Origin: Paenisporosarcina macmurdoensis
GTDB taxonomy: Bacteria > Bacillota > Bacilli > Bacillales_A > Planococcaceae
Reading direction: 5' to 3'
Length of the DNA: 64,000 nucleotides
Assembly (NCBI RefSeq): GCF_042658845.1
Contig: NZ_JBHSRI010000018.1
Span: forward strand, 124,001-188,000
The position numbers were made by a program, and so were the translations under genes. How positions within the stretch are numbered: position 1 is the first letter of the stretch; every line of letters begins with the position of its first letter. The notes below the pieces were generated by a model, which saw only the letters and a program-made list of their open reading frames with translations, was not told the DNA's origin and made no database searches. Positions 15,946 through 24,797 of this stretch are shown here, one piece after another.

Positions 15946-17778
15946 ATGAGTAAAATTATCGGTATTGACTTAGGAACAACAAATTCATGTGTAGCAGTTC
16001 TTGAAGGTGGAGAACCAAAAGTAATTCCAAATCCTGAAGGTAACCGTACAACACCATCTGTTGTAGCGTTTAAAAATGGCGAACGCCAAGTAGGGGAAGT
16101 TGCTAAGCGTCAATCAATTACGAACCCTAACACAATTCAATCAGTTAAACGTCATATGGGTACAGACCATAAAGTAAAAGCTGAAGATAAAGAATACACA
16201 CCACAAGAAGTTTCAGCTATGATTCTTCAATACTTAAAAGGCTACGCTGAAGATTATTTAGGCGAAAAAGTAACAAGAGCTGTTATTACTGTTCCTGCTT
16301 ACTTCAACGATGCTGAACGTCAAGCAACAAAAGACGCTGGACGTATCGCTGGTCTTGAAGTTGAACGTATCATCAACGAACCAACAGCTGCTGCACTTGC
16401 ATACGGCTTAGACAAAATGGATCAAGACCAAACAATTTTAGTTTATGACCTTGGTGGCGGTACATTTGACGTGTCAATTTTAGAACTTGGTGATGGTGTA
16501 TTTGAAGTTAAATCAACTGCCGGCGATAACCGTCTTGGTGGAGATGACTTTGACCAATTACTAATGGATTATTTAGTTGCTGAATTCAAAAAAGATAACG
16601 GTATTGATTTATCTAAAGATAAAATGGCGATGCAACGTTTGAAAGATGCTGCTGAAAAAGCGAAAAAAGATCTTTCAGGTGTAACTTCTACTCAAGTTTC
16701 ATTACCATTTATCACTGCTGGTGAATCAGGTCCCCTTCACTTAGAAATTACATTAAGCCGCACGAAATTTGATGAATTAACGGCTTCATTAGTTGAACGT
16801 ACAATGGTACCTACACGTCAAGCATTGAAAGATGCAGCGTTAACACCTGCACAAATCGACAAAGTTATTTTAGTTGGTGGATCTACACGTATCCCAGCTG
16901 TACAAGAAGCAATTAAAAAAGAAACAGGAAAAGACCCACATCGTGGCGTTAACCCTGATGAAGTAGTAGCAATGGGCGCAGCAGTACAAGGTGGCGTATT
17001 AACTGGAGATGTTAAAGATGTTGTTCTTCTTGACGTAACTCCACTGTCACTTGGTATTGAAACAATGGGTAACGTGTTTACGAAGCTAATTGAACGTAAC
17101 ACAACAATTCCAACGTCTAAATCTCAAACATTCTCGACAGCTGCAGATAACCAACCAGCAGTAGACATTCACGTTCTTCAAGGTGAACGCCCAATGTCAG
17201 CAGATAACAAAACATTAGGTCGCTTCCAATTAGCGGATATCCCACCAGCACAACGTGGCGTTCCTCAAATTGAAGTAACATTTGATATTGATAAAAACGG
17301 TATTGTAACTGTTAAAGCAAAAGATTTAGGTACTCAAAAAGAACAAAACATCACGATTCAATCAAACACAGCTTTAACTGACGAAGAAATTGATCGTATG
17401 GTAAAAGAAGCAGAAGCTAACGCGGACGCTGACAAAACTCGTAAAGAAGAAGCTGAATTGAAAAACGAAGCTGATCAAATGGTCTTCATGACTGAAAAAA
17501 CGTTAAAAGATCTTGAAGGCAAAGTTACTGAAGAAGAGCAAAAAGAAGCTGAAGATGCTAAAGCTGAATTATCAGCAGCACTTGAAGCAGGTAACTTAGA
17601 AGACATTCGTACGAAAAAAGACAAATTAAACGAAATCGTTCAAGCATTGACAATGAAAATGTATGAACAAGCAGCAGCTGATGCTCAGGCAGCAGAAGGC
17701 GCTGAAGGTTCTAAAACAGATGACGGAGTCGTAGACGCTGAGTTTGAAGAAGTTAACGACGAAGAAGTTAAAAAGTAA
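15946..17778 (+). CDS. dnaK: Chaperone DnaK (Hsp70)
   Basis: 610 residues. Begins MSKIIGIDLGTTNSCVAV, with VYDLGGGTFDVSILE and VILVGGSTRIPAVQ in the ATPase domain. The substrate-binding domain follows from about residue 365 and the tail is acidic (DAEFEEVNDEEVKK). Strong SD AGGAGGAAA. A terminator follows, so dnaJ depends on read-through or its own promoter. Confidence 0.98.
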   Translation: MSKIIGIDLGTTNSCVAVLEGGEPKVIPNPEGNRTTPSVVAFKNGERQVGEVAKRQSITNPNTIQSVKRHMGTDHKVKAEDKEYTPQEVSAMILQYLKGYAEDYLGEKVTRAVITVPAYFNDAERQATKDAGRIAGLEVERIINEPTAAALAYGLDKMDQDQTILVYDLGGGTFDVSILELGDGVFEVKSTAGDNRLGGDDFDQLLMDYLVAEFKKDNGIDLSKDKMAMQRLKDAAEKAKKDLSGVTSTQVSLPFITAGESGPLHLEITLSRTKFDELTASLVERTMVPTRQALKDAALTPAQIDKVILVGGSTRIPAVQEAIKKETGKDPHRGVNPDEVVAMGAAVQGGVLTGDVKDVVLLDVTPLSLGIETMGNVFTKLIERNTTIPTSKSQTFSTAADNQPAVDIHVLQGERPMSADNKTLGRFQLADIPPAQRGVPQIEVTFDIDKNGIVTVKAKDLGTQKEQNITIQSNTALTDEEIDRMVKEAEANADADKTRKEEAELKNEADQMVFMTEKTLKDLEGKVTEEEQKEAEDAKAELSAALEAGNLEDIRTKKDKLNEIVQALTMKMYEQAAADAQAAEGAEGSKTDDGVVDAEFEEVNDEEVKK

Positions 17779-17803
17779 TTTTTGACTAAGACAACCGAAA
17801 AGT

Positions 17804-17833
17804 CAAAGCCTGGATTTCCAGCTTTGGCTTTTT
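17804..17833 (+). terminator. Terminator after dnaK
   Basis: CAAAGCCTGG / CCAGCTTTG stem with one bulged C, then a T5 run. Confidence 0.7.
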
Positions 17834-17841
17834 CAATGTCT

Positions 17842-17871
17842 TTGGCATTGGAGATAACTGCGTGTTACAAT
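17842..17871 (+). promoter_or_regulatory. Possible SigA promoter of dnaJ
   Basis: TTGGCA (17842-17847) and TACAAT (17866-17871) with an 18-bp spacer, between the dnaK terminator and dnaJ. Confidence 0.5.
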
Positions 17872-17904
17872 ATGACGTATCGTGAATTTAATGTGACCCA
17901 AATG

Positions 17905-17928
17905 GTTGCGACTAATCTAGTCAGCAAC
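17905..17928. promoter_or_regulatory. Hairpin in the dnaJ leader
   Basis: GTTGC-GACTA, loop ATC, TAGTC-A-GCAAC: a 10-bp stem with one bulge and no T tract, about 30 nt before the dnaJ start. Not CIRCE. Role unknown. Confidence 0.55.
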
Positions 17929-17959
17929 TAAAGTGAAAGTTTGAGCAGGAGTGTGACGG

Positions 17960-19075
17960 ATGAATAAAAGAGATTATTATGAGGTACTTGGACTAACGAA
18001 AAGTGCTTCCAAAGAAGAGATAAAAAAAGCATATAGAAAATTGTCAAAACAATTCCATCCTGATATTAACAAAGAAGCGGATGCAGTTGATAAGTTTAAA
18101 GAAATCGCAGAAGCATATGAAATCTTAAGTGACGATCAAAAGAAATCACAATATGATCAATATGGTCACGCGAATCCTAATCAAGGATTTGGCGGCGGTG
18201 GAGCAGATGGTTTCGGATTTGATGATATCTTTAGTTCATTCTTTGGTGGTGGAGGTTCTCGACGACGTGATCCAAATGCACCGCGTAAAGGAGAAGACCT
18301 TCAATATTCAATGACGATCGAATTTGACGATGCTGTTTTTGGTAAAGAAACAGAAATCGAAATTCCGAGAGATGAAACATGCGAAACATGTAAAGGAAAT
18401 GGCGCTAAACCTGGTACTACTCCTGAAACTTGTCACCACTGTCAAGGGACGGGACAACTGAACGTTACTCAAGATACTCCGTTTGGCCGTATGGTTAATC
18501 GCCGTGCGTGTCATCACTGCCAAGGTTCAGGAAAACTGATCAAAGACAAATGTGTGACTTGTCATGGTAAAGGTAAAATCAATAAACGTAAAAAAATCAA
18601 AGTTACGATTCCTGCAGGTGTAGATGACGGACAACAATTACGCGTCACAGGACAAGGTGAACCAGGTAAAAATGGTGGCCCTGCTGGTGACTTATATGTC
18701 GTATTCCGTGTAAAACCACATGCTCGATTTGAACGTGATGGAGATGACATTTATTTCGAATTGAAATTAACATTCCCACAAGCATCTTTAGGTGATGAAC
18801 TCGAAGTACCTACTGTGAGTGGTAAAGTAAAATTAAAAATTCCAGCTGGTACTCAGTCTGGTACGACTTTCCGATTAAAAGGAAAAGGCGTGAAAAATGT
18901 TCATGGTTATGGCATTGGTGATCAACATGTAGTAGTGAAAGTTATGACACCAGCTAAACTTACTGAAAAACAAAAACAACTACTCCGTGATTTTGCTGAA
19001 ATAAGTGGCGATATTCCGGAAGAACAAAGTAGTTCGTTGTTTGATAAAATTAAACGCACAATTAAAGGTGATTAA
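17960..19075 (+). CDS. dnaJ: Chaperone DnaJ (Hsp40, type I)
   Basis: 371 residues. J domain with HPD (FHPDINKEA), a Gly/Phe-rich linker (about 75-105), and four CxxCxGxG zinc modules (CETCKGNG, CHHCQGTG, CHHCQGSG, CVTCHGKG), then the C-terminal substrate domain. It stimulates DnaK ATPase. prmA starts 13 nt after the stop. Confidence 0.97.
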   Translation: MNKRDYYEVLGLTKSASKEEIKKAYRKLSKQFHPDINKEADAVDKFKEIAEAYEILSDDQKKSQYDQYGHANPNQGFGGGGADGFGFDDIFSSFFGGGGSRRRDPNAPRKGEDLQYSMTIEFDDAVFGKETEIEIPRDETCETCKGNGAKPGTTPETCHHCQGTGQLNVTQDTPFGRMVNRRACHHCQGSGKLIKDKCVTCHGKGKINKRKKIKVTIPAGVDDGQQLRVTGQGEPGKNGGPAGDLYVVFRVKPHARFERDGDDIYFELKLTFPQASLGDELEVPTVSGKVKLKIPAGTQSGTTFRLKGKGVKNVHGYGIGDQHVVVKVMTPAKLTEKQKQLLRDFAEISGDIPEEQSSSLFDKIKRTIKGD

Positions 19076-19088
19076 GGGGTTGACGCAG

Positions 19089-20036
19089 GTGAAATGGTCA
19101 GAGCTATCTATTCATACGACACATGAAGCAGTTGAAGCAATTTCGAATATTTTGCATGAAGCAGGAGCGAGTGGCGTTGTTATTGAGGATTCAATGGAAT
19201 TTGCACGGGAACGTCAAGACATGTTCGGTGAAATTTATGCATTAGATCCAAATGATTTCCCAGCAAAAGGAGTTATTCTAAAAGCTTATTTACCTGTTTC
19301 TAGCTTCTTAGGAGAAACTGTGGAAGAAGTGAAGCTCGCGATCAAAAACCTTAGCACCTATGGTATCAACGTTGGCGAAAATGAAGTTGCGATTAGTGAA
19401 GTCAACGAAGAAGACTGGGCGACTGCATGGAAAAAATACTATCACCCAGTAAAAATTTCAGAACGCTTTACAATCGTACCTACTTGGGAAACGTATGAAC
19501 CAGTTTCGACCGATGAGCTCATCATTGAACTGGATCCAGGGATGGCGTTTGGTACGGGTACTCATCCTACAACGGTGATGTGTTTACAAGCGCTTGAAAA
19601 GACAGTTAAATCAGGAGACTACGTAACTGATGTAGGTACTGGATCTGGCGTGTTAGCTATTGGTGCAGCGTTACTTGGGGCTAAACATGTGCATGCATTA
19701 GATTTAGACGAAGTAGCTGTGCGTTCTGCAAAAATTAATGTCAAACTAAATAATGTTGAGCATATTGCCGATGTTGTTCATGGCAACTTGCTAGATAATG
19801 TGGAGCAAGAATCGGACGTTGTTGTTGCAAACATATTAGCTGAAATTATAATGTCATTTACAGATGATGCATTCCAAATTGTTAAAGAAGGCGGAATGTT
19901 TATCACTTCTGGCATCATTGGAGCTAAAAAAGAAGATGTTAAACAGTCACTTGAAACTGCTGGATTTATCATAGTAGAAGTTATGATGATGGAAGACTGG
20001 GTTACGATACTTTCAATGAAGCCTTTAAAGGAATAA
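19089..20036 (+). CDS. prmA: Ribosomal protein L11 methyltransferase
   Basis: 315 residues from GTG 19089 (MKWSELSIHTTHEAVE, the family N-terminus; SD AAGGGG 9 nt upstream). The open frame extends into dnaJ but has no SD there. SAM motif TDVGTGSGVLAIGA and the catalytic-site motif VANILAEII are present. PrmA methylates L11 in the cytosol. Confidence 0.95.
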   Translation: MKWSELSIHTTHEAVEAISNILHEAGASGVVIEDSMEFARERQDMFGEIYALDPNDFPAKGVILKAYLPVSSFLGETVEEVKLAIKNLSTYGINVGENEVAISEVNEEDWATAWKKYYHPVKISERFTIVPTWETYEPVSTDELIIELDPGMAFGTGTHPTTVMCLQALEKTVKSGDYVTDVGTGSGVLAIGAALLGAKHVHALDLDEVAVRSAKINVKLNNVEHIADVVHGNLLDNVEQESDVVVANILAEIIMSFTDDAFQIVKEGGMFITSGIIGAKKEDVKQSLETAGFIIVEVMMMEDWVTILSMKPLKE

Positions 20037-20042
20037 ATAGGT

Positions 20043-20780
20043 ATGCAAAGATATTTTATTCCCCAACCATTTAATGATGGGATTTCAGTAATTTCAGGTG
20101 ATGACGCGAAACATATTCAAAAAGTGATGCGCATGCAAGTAGGCAATACCATAATTGCAGTGTCAGAAGGTCAAGCATTTGAAGCGAATATTGAGGCATT
20201 TGAAGGCCAAGATGTACGGATTAAAAAATCATCAGAGCCTTTACGTTCAAATGAATTACCGAAAAAAGTCACCATTTGTTGTGGATTGCCAAAAGGTGAA
20301 AAACTAGACTTGATTACGCAAAAAGCGACAGAACTTGGAATGTATGAACTGATTCTCTTTGAAGCTGAACGGTCCATTGTAAAATGGGATGCACAAAAAG
20401 GTAGTAAAAAACAACAGCGCTTGCAAAAAATAGCTAAAGAAGCTGCAGAGCAATCACATCGAAATGTGGTACCAAACATACACGATATTTTGTCGTTCAA
20501 AGAGCTCCTACAGCAGTCAAAAAAATACGATGTATTGTTTGTGGCTGATGAAGAAGATGCAAAACAAGAGAAAAGAACTCGTTTTGTAGACATGTTAGCG
20601 AAAACACATGATCAACAATCCATACTTGTCGTATTCGGACCCGAAGGTGGGTTATCAAGAAAAGAAATAGACGCACTTATGAAGCATGGTTTTCATTCGA
20701 TTTCTTTAGGGCCACGTATACTAAGAGCTGAGACAGCACCACTCTATGTGCTCTCTGCGATGTCTTATGAATTTGAATAA
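20043..20780 (+). CDS. rsmE: 16S rRNA (uracil(1498)-N(3))-methyltransferase
   Basis: 245 residues. An N-terminal PUA-like domain (GDDAKHIQKVMRMQ) is followed by a SPOUT trefoil-knot methyltransferase with VFGPEGGLSRKEI and SLGPRILRAETAPLYVLSAM. It lies 6 nt after prmA, so is co-transcribed. In B. subtilis the next gene is mtaB (yqeV), missing here. Confidence 0.95.
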   Translation: MQRYFIPQPFNDGISVISGDDAKHIQKVMRMQVGNTIIAVSEGQAFEANIEAFEGQDVRIKKSSEPLRSNELPKKVTICCGLPKGEKLDLITQKATELGMYELILFEAERSIVKWDAQKGSKKQQRLQKIAKEAAEQSHRNVVPNIHDILSFKELLQQSKKYDVLFVADEEDAKQEKRTRFVDMLAKTHDQQSILVVFGPEGGLSRKEIDALMKHGFHSISLGPRILRAETAPLYVLSAMSYEFE

Positions 20781-20798
20781 CAGTGCCTTTGAATAATC

Positions 20799-20897
20799 CA
20801 ATCCAAATGTAGGTAGGCTTAAAATGGATTGAGTGATCAAACTACAAGTCGTAAAGAGAAATCAATCCAGTGCATTCTAGTGCACTGGATTTTTTTA
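20799..20897 (+). terminator. Intrinsic terminator before deoC, with a competing upstream stem (attenuator-like)
   Basis: The terminator is ATCCAGTGCA (20865-20874) with TGCACTGGAT (20881-20890) and T7. Just upstream, TGGATTGA (20825-20832) can pair with TCAATCCA (20862-20869), which overlaps the terminator 5' arm, or with CAATCCA further upstream (20799-20805). The terminator itself is certain; the switching is inference. Confidence 0.8.
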
Positions 20898-20963
20898 ATG
20901 AAAAGAAACTTGAATCATGGTAAAATAAAGAGGTACGGACAACTTCCGAAAGGGTGAACCCAT

Positions 20964-21635
20964 TTGACTACAAATATTGCGTCAATGATCGATCATACAT
21001 TATTAAAACAAGATGCTACAAAAGAGCAAGTTAAAAAATTATGTGCAGAAGCGAAAGAATATACATTTGCATCTGTCTGTGTAAACCCAACTTGGGTAAA
21101 GATTTCTGCTGAACTTTTAACAGGCACTCCTGTAAAAGTATGTACAGTTATTGGTTTCCCTTTGGGTGCATCTACACCTGAGACAAAAGCATTTGAAACG
21201 ACAGATGCCATCAACAATGGCGCTGGGGAAATCGATATGGTTTTAAACGTAGGGGCTTTGAAGTCACAAGACCTTGAATTAGTTAAACGCGACATCGAAT
21301 CAGTGGTAAATGCAGCAAAAGGAAAAGCAATCGTAAAAGTAATTTTAGAAACTTGTTTGTTATCAAAAGAAGAAATTAAAGTTGCAAGTCAACTTTCTAA
21401 AGATGCTGGAGCAGATTTTGTTAAAACATCAACTGGTTTCTCTACAGGTGGAGCTACATTTGAAGACGTAGCATTAATGCGCGAAGTAGTAGGACCAGAC
21501 TTAGGTGTGAAAGCATCTGGTGGCGTTCGTAGTTTAGAAGACGTTCAAAAAATGATCGAAGCGGGTGCTACTAGAATTGGTGCAAGCTCTGGCGTTCAAA
21601 TCATGCAAGGCTTAACTTCTAATTCAGACTATTAA
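20964..21635 (+). CDS. deoC: Deoxyribose-phosphate aldolase
   Basis: 223 residues. The Schiff-base lysine is in VKVILETCLL / DFVKTSTGFSTGGAT and the second lysine in GVKASGGVRS. It splits 2-deoxyribose 5-phosphate into glyceraldehyde 3-phosphate and acetaldehyde in deoxynucleoside catabolism. It starts at an in-frame TTG 20964 after GGGTGAACC. It stands alone between rsmE and rpsU, separated by a strong terminator. Confidence 0.94.
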   Translation: MTTNIASMIDHTLLKQDATKEQVKKLCAEAKEYTFASVCVNPTWVKISAELLTGTPVKVCTVIGFPLGASTPETKAFETTDAINNGAGEIDMVLNVGALKSQDLELVKRDIESVVNAAKGKAIVKVILETCLLSKEEIKVASQLSKDAGADFVKTSTGFSTGGATFEDVALMREVVGPDLGVKASGGVRSLEDVQKMIEAGATRIGASSGVQIMQGLTSNSDY

Positions 21636-21649
21636 TTAATGATTATGTA

Positions 21650-21678
21650 TTGACCTTAATGATATGATACGATATAAT
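21650..21678 (+). promoter_or_regulatory. SigA promoter of rpsU
   Basis: TTGACC (21650-21655), 17-bp spacer, TATAAT (21673-21678): near-consensus. Confidence 0.8.
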
Positions 21679-21685
21679 TTTGGAG

Positions 21686-21706
21686 TACATAACACTAGGT
21701 TATGTA
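21686..21706 (+). promoter_or_regulatory. 5'-terminal hairpin of the rpsU mRNA
   Basis: TACATAAC (21686-21693) and GTTATGTA (21699-21706) form a perfect 8-bp stem right at the predicted transcript start. Could stabilise the mRNA or mediate regulation; no known family assigned. Confidence 0.5.
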
Positions 21707-21736
21707 TGACGTGTGTTCGGAGGGAGGGAAAAAGAG

Positions 21737-21910
21737 ATGTCAAAAACTGTCGTTCGCAAAAACGAATCGCTTGAAGATGCTCTTCGCCGCTTCAAACGTA
21801 CTGTTTCTAAAAGTGGAACAATACAAGAGGTAAGAAAACGCGAGTTTTATGAAAAACCAAGTGTTAAGCGTAAAAAGAAATCAGAAGCAGCGCGTAAGCG
21901 TAAATTCTAA
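21737..21910 (+). CDS. rpsU: 30S ribosomal protein S21
   Basis: 57 residues, MSKTVVRKNESLEDALRRF to KRKKKSEAARKRKF, a typical S21. ATG 21737 follows the SD GGAGGGAGGG (21719-21728). S21 helps 16S rRNA base-pair at initiation. B. subtilis has yqeY directly downstream; here it is absent, replaced by a decayed copy of the rpsU end and array C. Confidence 0.95.
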   Translation: MSKTVVRKNESLEDALRRFKRTVSKSGTIQEVRKREFYEKPSVKRKKKSEAARKRKF

Positions 21911-21931
21911 TTTAATAACTTTACGTTGCTT

Positions 21932-21999
21932 GAATCGCGATTTTCATGGTAACCAAGCGTAAGCGTAACAAGAAATCAGAAGATGCGCGTAAACGTTAG
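21932..21999 (+). pseudogene. Degenerate tandem copy of the rpsU 3' half
   Basis: From about CGCGATTTTCATG (compare CGCGAGTTTTATG in rpsU) to the TAG at 21999, the DNA repeats the rpsU end with small indels. The last part still reads TKRKRNKKSEDARKR-stop, against VKRKKKSEAARKRKF. No start codon or SD serves it, so it is not expected to be translated. Confidence 0.75.
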
Positions 22000-22065
22000 T
22001 GATCAATTCCTTTAATCCCTACGTTCATAACACGTACTACTTGATGACTAAAGTAAGTTAATATG

Positions 22066-22106
22066 TAAGCCAAGAAATCTTTTGATTTCTTGGCTTATTT
22101 TATTTT
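22066..22106 (+). terminator. Intrinsic terminator of rpsU
   Basis: TAAGCCAAGAAATC (22066-22079) pairs perfectly with GATTTCTTGGCTTA (22084-22097), tail TTTTATTTT. Confidence 0.92.
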
Positions 22107-22142
22107 GTCTTGAAATCAAGTTAAATTCGAAAATCTGCTCGA

Positions 22143-22246
22143 ATGGCCAGGAATTCAAGTTGAGTGGACGAAAACTAAGGTTGGGCGGACAGCAAACCAA
22201 TGCATGTGGACAAAAAGTCCATGTGAATAGACGCAACTCAATCATT
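22143..22246. repeat. 21-bp-period array C (core RTGGACnnnAA, 5 units)
   Basis: Units start at 22143 (ATGGCC), 22164 (GTGGAC), 22185 (GCGGAC), 22206 (GTGGAC) and 22227 (ATAGAC), exactly every 21 bp. More degenerate than arrays A, B and D. The array begins 37 nt after the rpsU terminator. The rest of the rpsU-nfeD gap (to 22426) shows no gene. Confidence 0.8.
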
Positions 22247-22426
22247 AAATCATCGTTCTAATTTTCGCAGCTTTTCCGCTGTCCTCTTCTTTTCTACTCA
22301 TCGCACTACGCTTTCTTCTCTAATCGCCAATAATCATTTATATTTTAAATTATTATGAAACTTTTTATCTAGTCATCCGTACATACTAAGGGAAGCCGAT
22401 TTGTCACATAGATAAGGAGGATCGTT

Positions 22427-23749
22427 ATGAAGTGGACACGGGTTATAAGTGGATATCTATTACTTTTAATTTCTGTTCTATTAATTTTGCCTAGCTTGCC
22501 CGTTAGCGCATCAGAAGTTTACCGTATTCCAATAAAAGATGAAGTCGAAAAAGGCTTATACGCATTCTTGCAACGAGCTTTTGAAGAAGCAGAAGAAGCG
22601 GGTGCAGAGGTCGTTATATTAGATATAGACACACCTGGTGGGTTTGTAGATACTGCTGGTGATATTGCGAAGTTAATGGATGAAACTCCATTAAAAACGA
22701 TTGCTTTCATTAATAGTGATGCATTATCAGCGGGTGCTTTTATAGCCTTACATGCCGATGAAATTTACATGGTGCCAAGTGGACGTATTGGTGCAGCGGC
22801 AGTTATTGACGGTGCAGGAAATGCGGCTGAGGATAAAGCGGTAAGCGCATGGTCAGCTGCGATGATAACGGCAGCGGAGTCTTCTAATCGAGATCCTCAG
22901 TATGCCCTTGCCATGGCCGATAAATCAGTTGATTTACCTGAATATCGTGCGCCAGAGGGGAAACTCTTAACATTGTCAGCGAATGAAGCGGAAAAAGTGA
23001 AATATTCAGAGGGAACTGTGGCTTCTTTCGAAGAATTAATTTCGACATTAGATCTTTCCGAGGCGACGGTCACTTCATTAAATGAAACACTTGCAGAAAA
23101 AGTGGCTCGTTTTGTGACCAATCCAATTATCGTTCCTATTCTATTGTCAATTGCGAGTTTAGGACTGATTGTTGAGTTATATTCACCAGGTTTCGGAATA
23201 GCAGGAACCATGGGATTATCCGCTATGGGATTATTCTTCTTCGGACATTTGGTTGCAGGCTTGGCTGGTTATGAATCGATCATTCTCTTTATCATCGGTG
23301 TGGCGTTTATTATAGCCGAACTTTTCCTTCCAGGAGCAATTGCGGGTATAATAGGTTTAGCATTAATTATTGGTAGTATACTTCTTGCGGGAGGCAATGT
23401 GGTTCACATGGGAATCTCCGTGTTAATCGCGTTATTCGTCGCAATTGTAGGAATGGTGATTATCGTGAAATTCTTTGGAAAGAATATGAAGTTCTTTAAC
23501 AAGATTATTTTGAAGGATGCGACAGATACAGAGCATGGCTATGTATCCAACATCAACCGTTACGAATTAATAGGCAGAATAGCGGTAAGCATGACACCTC
23601 TTCGTCCTTCGGGAACGATTATGTTAGATGGTGAACGAATTGATGCAGTCACTGAAGGTGGCTATGTTGATTCTAATAAAGCAGTAAAAATTATTAAAGT
23701 TGAAGGCTCTCGTACTGTGGTACGTGAGGTCAAAGAAGGGGAGGAATAA
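22427..23749 (+). CDS. yqeZ: NfeD-family membrane-bound serine protease (long form)
   Basis: 440 residues. A signal/anchor is followed by a ClpP-like periplasm-facing protease domain (ILDIDTPGGFVDTA; SDALSAGAFIALHAD with the nucleophile Ser in SAGA), then four or five membrane helices (about 225-355) and a C-terminal OB-fold NfeD domain. It forms an operon with floA 2 nt downstream. In B. subtilis the pair (yqeZ-floA) organises membrane microdomains and is induced by cell-envelope stress through SigW. SD AAGGAGG. Confidence 0.93.
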   Translation: MKWTRVISGYLLLLISVLLILPSLPVSASEVYRIPIKDEVEKGLYAFLQRAFEEAEEAGAEVVILDIDTPGGFVDTAGDIAKLMDETPLKTIAFINSDALSAGAFIALHADEIYMVPSGRIGAAAVIDGAGNAAEDKAVSAWSAAMITAAESSNRDPQYALAMADKSVDLPEYRAPEGKLLTLSANEAEKVKYSEGTVASFEELISTLDLSEATVTSLNETLAEKVARFVTNPIIVPILLSIASLGLIVELYSPGFGIAGTMGLSAMGLFFFGHLVAGLAGYESIILFIIGVAFIIAELFLPGAIAGIIGLALIIGSILLAGGNVVHMGISVLIALFVAIVGMVIIVKFFGKNMKFFNKIILKDATDTEHGYVSNINRYELIGRIAVSMTPLRPSGTIMLDGERIDAVTEGGYVDSNKAVKIIKVEGSRTVVREVKEGEE

Positions 23750-23751
23750 AC

Positions 23752-24762
23752 ATGATTGAAGGAATTACAGCAGGCACAGTCGGTATTGTAGTGGCCATTA
23801 TTGCCGCATTTATTCTTTTGTCGATTTTCTTAACGTTTGTACCAATCGCGTTATGGATTTCTGCAATTGCAGCTGGAGTAAAAATAAGCATATTAACATT
23901 AGTGGGGATGAGACTACGTCGAGTTATTCCATCTCGTATCGTAAATCCATTAATAAAAGCACATAAAGCAGGAATTACTGTTACAAATAATCAACTGGAA
24001 AGCCATTACTTAGCTGGTGGTAATGTTGACCGAGTTGTAAACGCTTTGATTGCAGCTCATAGAGCGAACATCGAATTACCATTTGAACGTGCCGCTGCGA
24101 TTGACTTAGCTGGTCGTGACGTATTAGAAGCTGTTCAAATGTCAGTAAATCCGAAAGTAATTGAAACACCATTTATAGCAGGTGTAGCAATGGATGGTAT
24201 TGAAGTGAAAGCAAAAGCACGTATTACTGTTCGAGCGAACATTGATCGTTTAGTAGGTGGTGCTGGTGAAGAAACAATCGTAGCCCGCGTAGGTGAAGGG
24301 ATTGTTTCGACAATCGGTTCTAGTATTAACCATAAAAAAGTGCTTGAAAATCCAGACATGATTTCTCAAACTGTTTTATCTAAGGGTCTTGACTCAGGTA
24401 CTGCATTTGAAATCTTATCCATCGACATCGCGGATGTGGATATAGGTAAAAATATTGGTGCAGAACTTCAAACAGAGCAAGCTGAAGCTGACAAAAAGAT
24501 TGCACAAGCAAAAGCTGAAGAACGTAGAGCAATGGCAGTTGCAACTGAACAAGAAATGATTGCTAAAGTTCAAGAAATGCGTGCAAAAGTTGTAGGTGCT
24601 GAAGCTGAAATTCCACTTGCAATGGCCGAAGCATTACGTGAAGGAAATATCGGTGTAATGGACTATATGAATTACAAAAATCTACAAGCTGATACAAGTA
24701 TGCGTGATTCAATCAGTAAAATCGGTGGCGAAAAATCAAAAAATGATCTAACTAAAGATTAA
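23752..24762 (+). CDS. floA: Flotillin-like protein FloA
   Basis: 336 residues. An N-terminal hydrophobic hairpin, then an SPFH/PHB domain (ITVTNNQLESHYLAGGNVDRVV... VKAKARITVRANI) and a C-terminal Ala/Glu coiled coil (EQAEADKKIAQAKAEERRAMAV). Scaffolds membrane rafts with NfeD. Co-transcribed with the preceding gene. Confidence 0.95.
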   Translation: MIEGITAGTVGIVVAIIAAFILLSIFLTFVPIALWISAIAAGVKISILTLVGMRLRRVIPSRIVNPLIKAHKAGITVTNNQLESHYLAGGNVDRVVNALIAAHRANIELPFERAAAIDLAGRDVLEAVQMSVNPKVIETPFIAGVAMDGIEVKAKARITVRANIDRLVGGAGEETIVARVGEGIVSTIGSSINHKKVLENPDMISQTVLSKGLDSGTAFEILSIDIADVDIGKNIGAELQTEQAEADKKIAQAKAEERRAMAVATEQEMIAKVQEMRAKVVGAEAEIPLAMAEALREGNIGVMDYMNYKNLQADTSMRDSISKIGGEKSKNDLTKD

Positions 24763-24797
24763 TCCTGATTAGGTAGCCCTTGAAGGAGGAATTTAAA

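Noticed and set aside
18001..20593. Antisense frames under dnaJ, prmA and rsmE
   Set aside because: Shadows of strongly coding genes; no SD, and sequence follows codon bias of the opposite strand.
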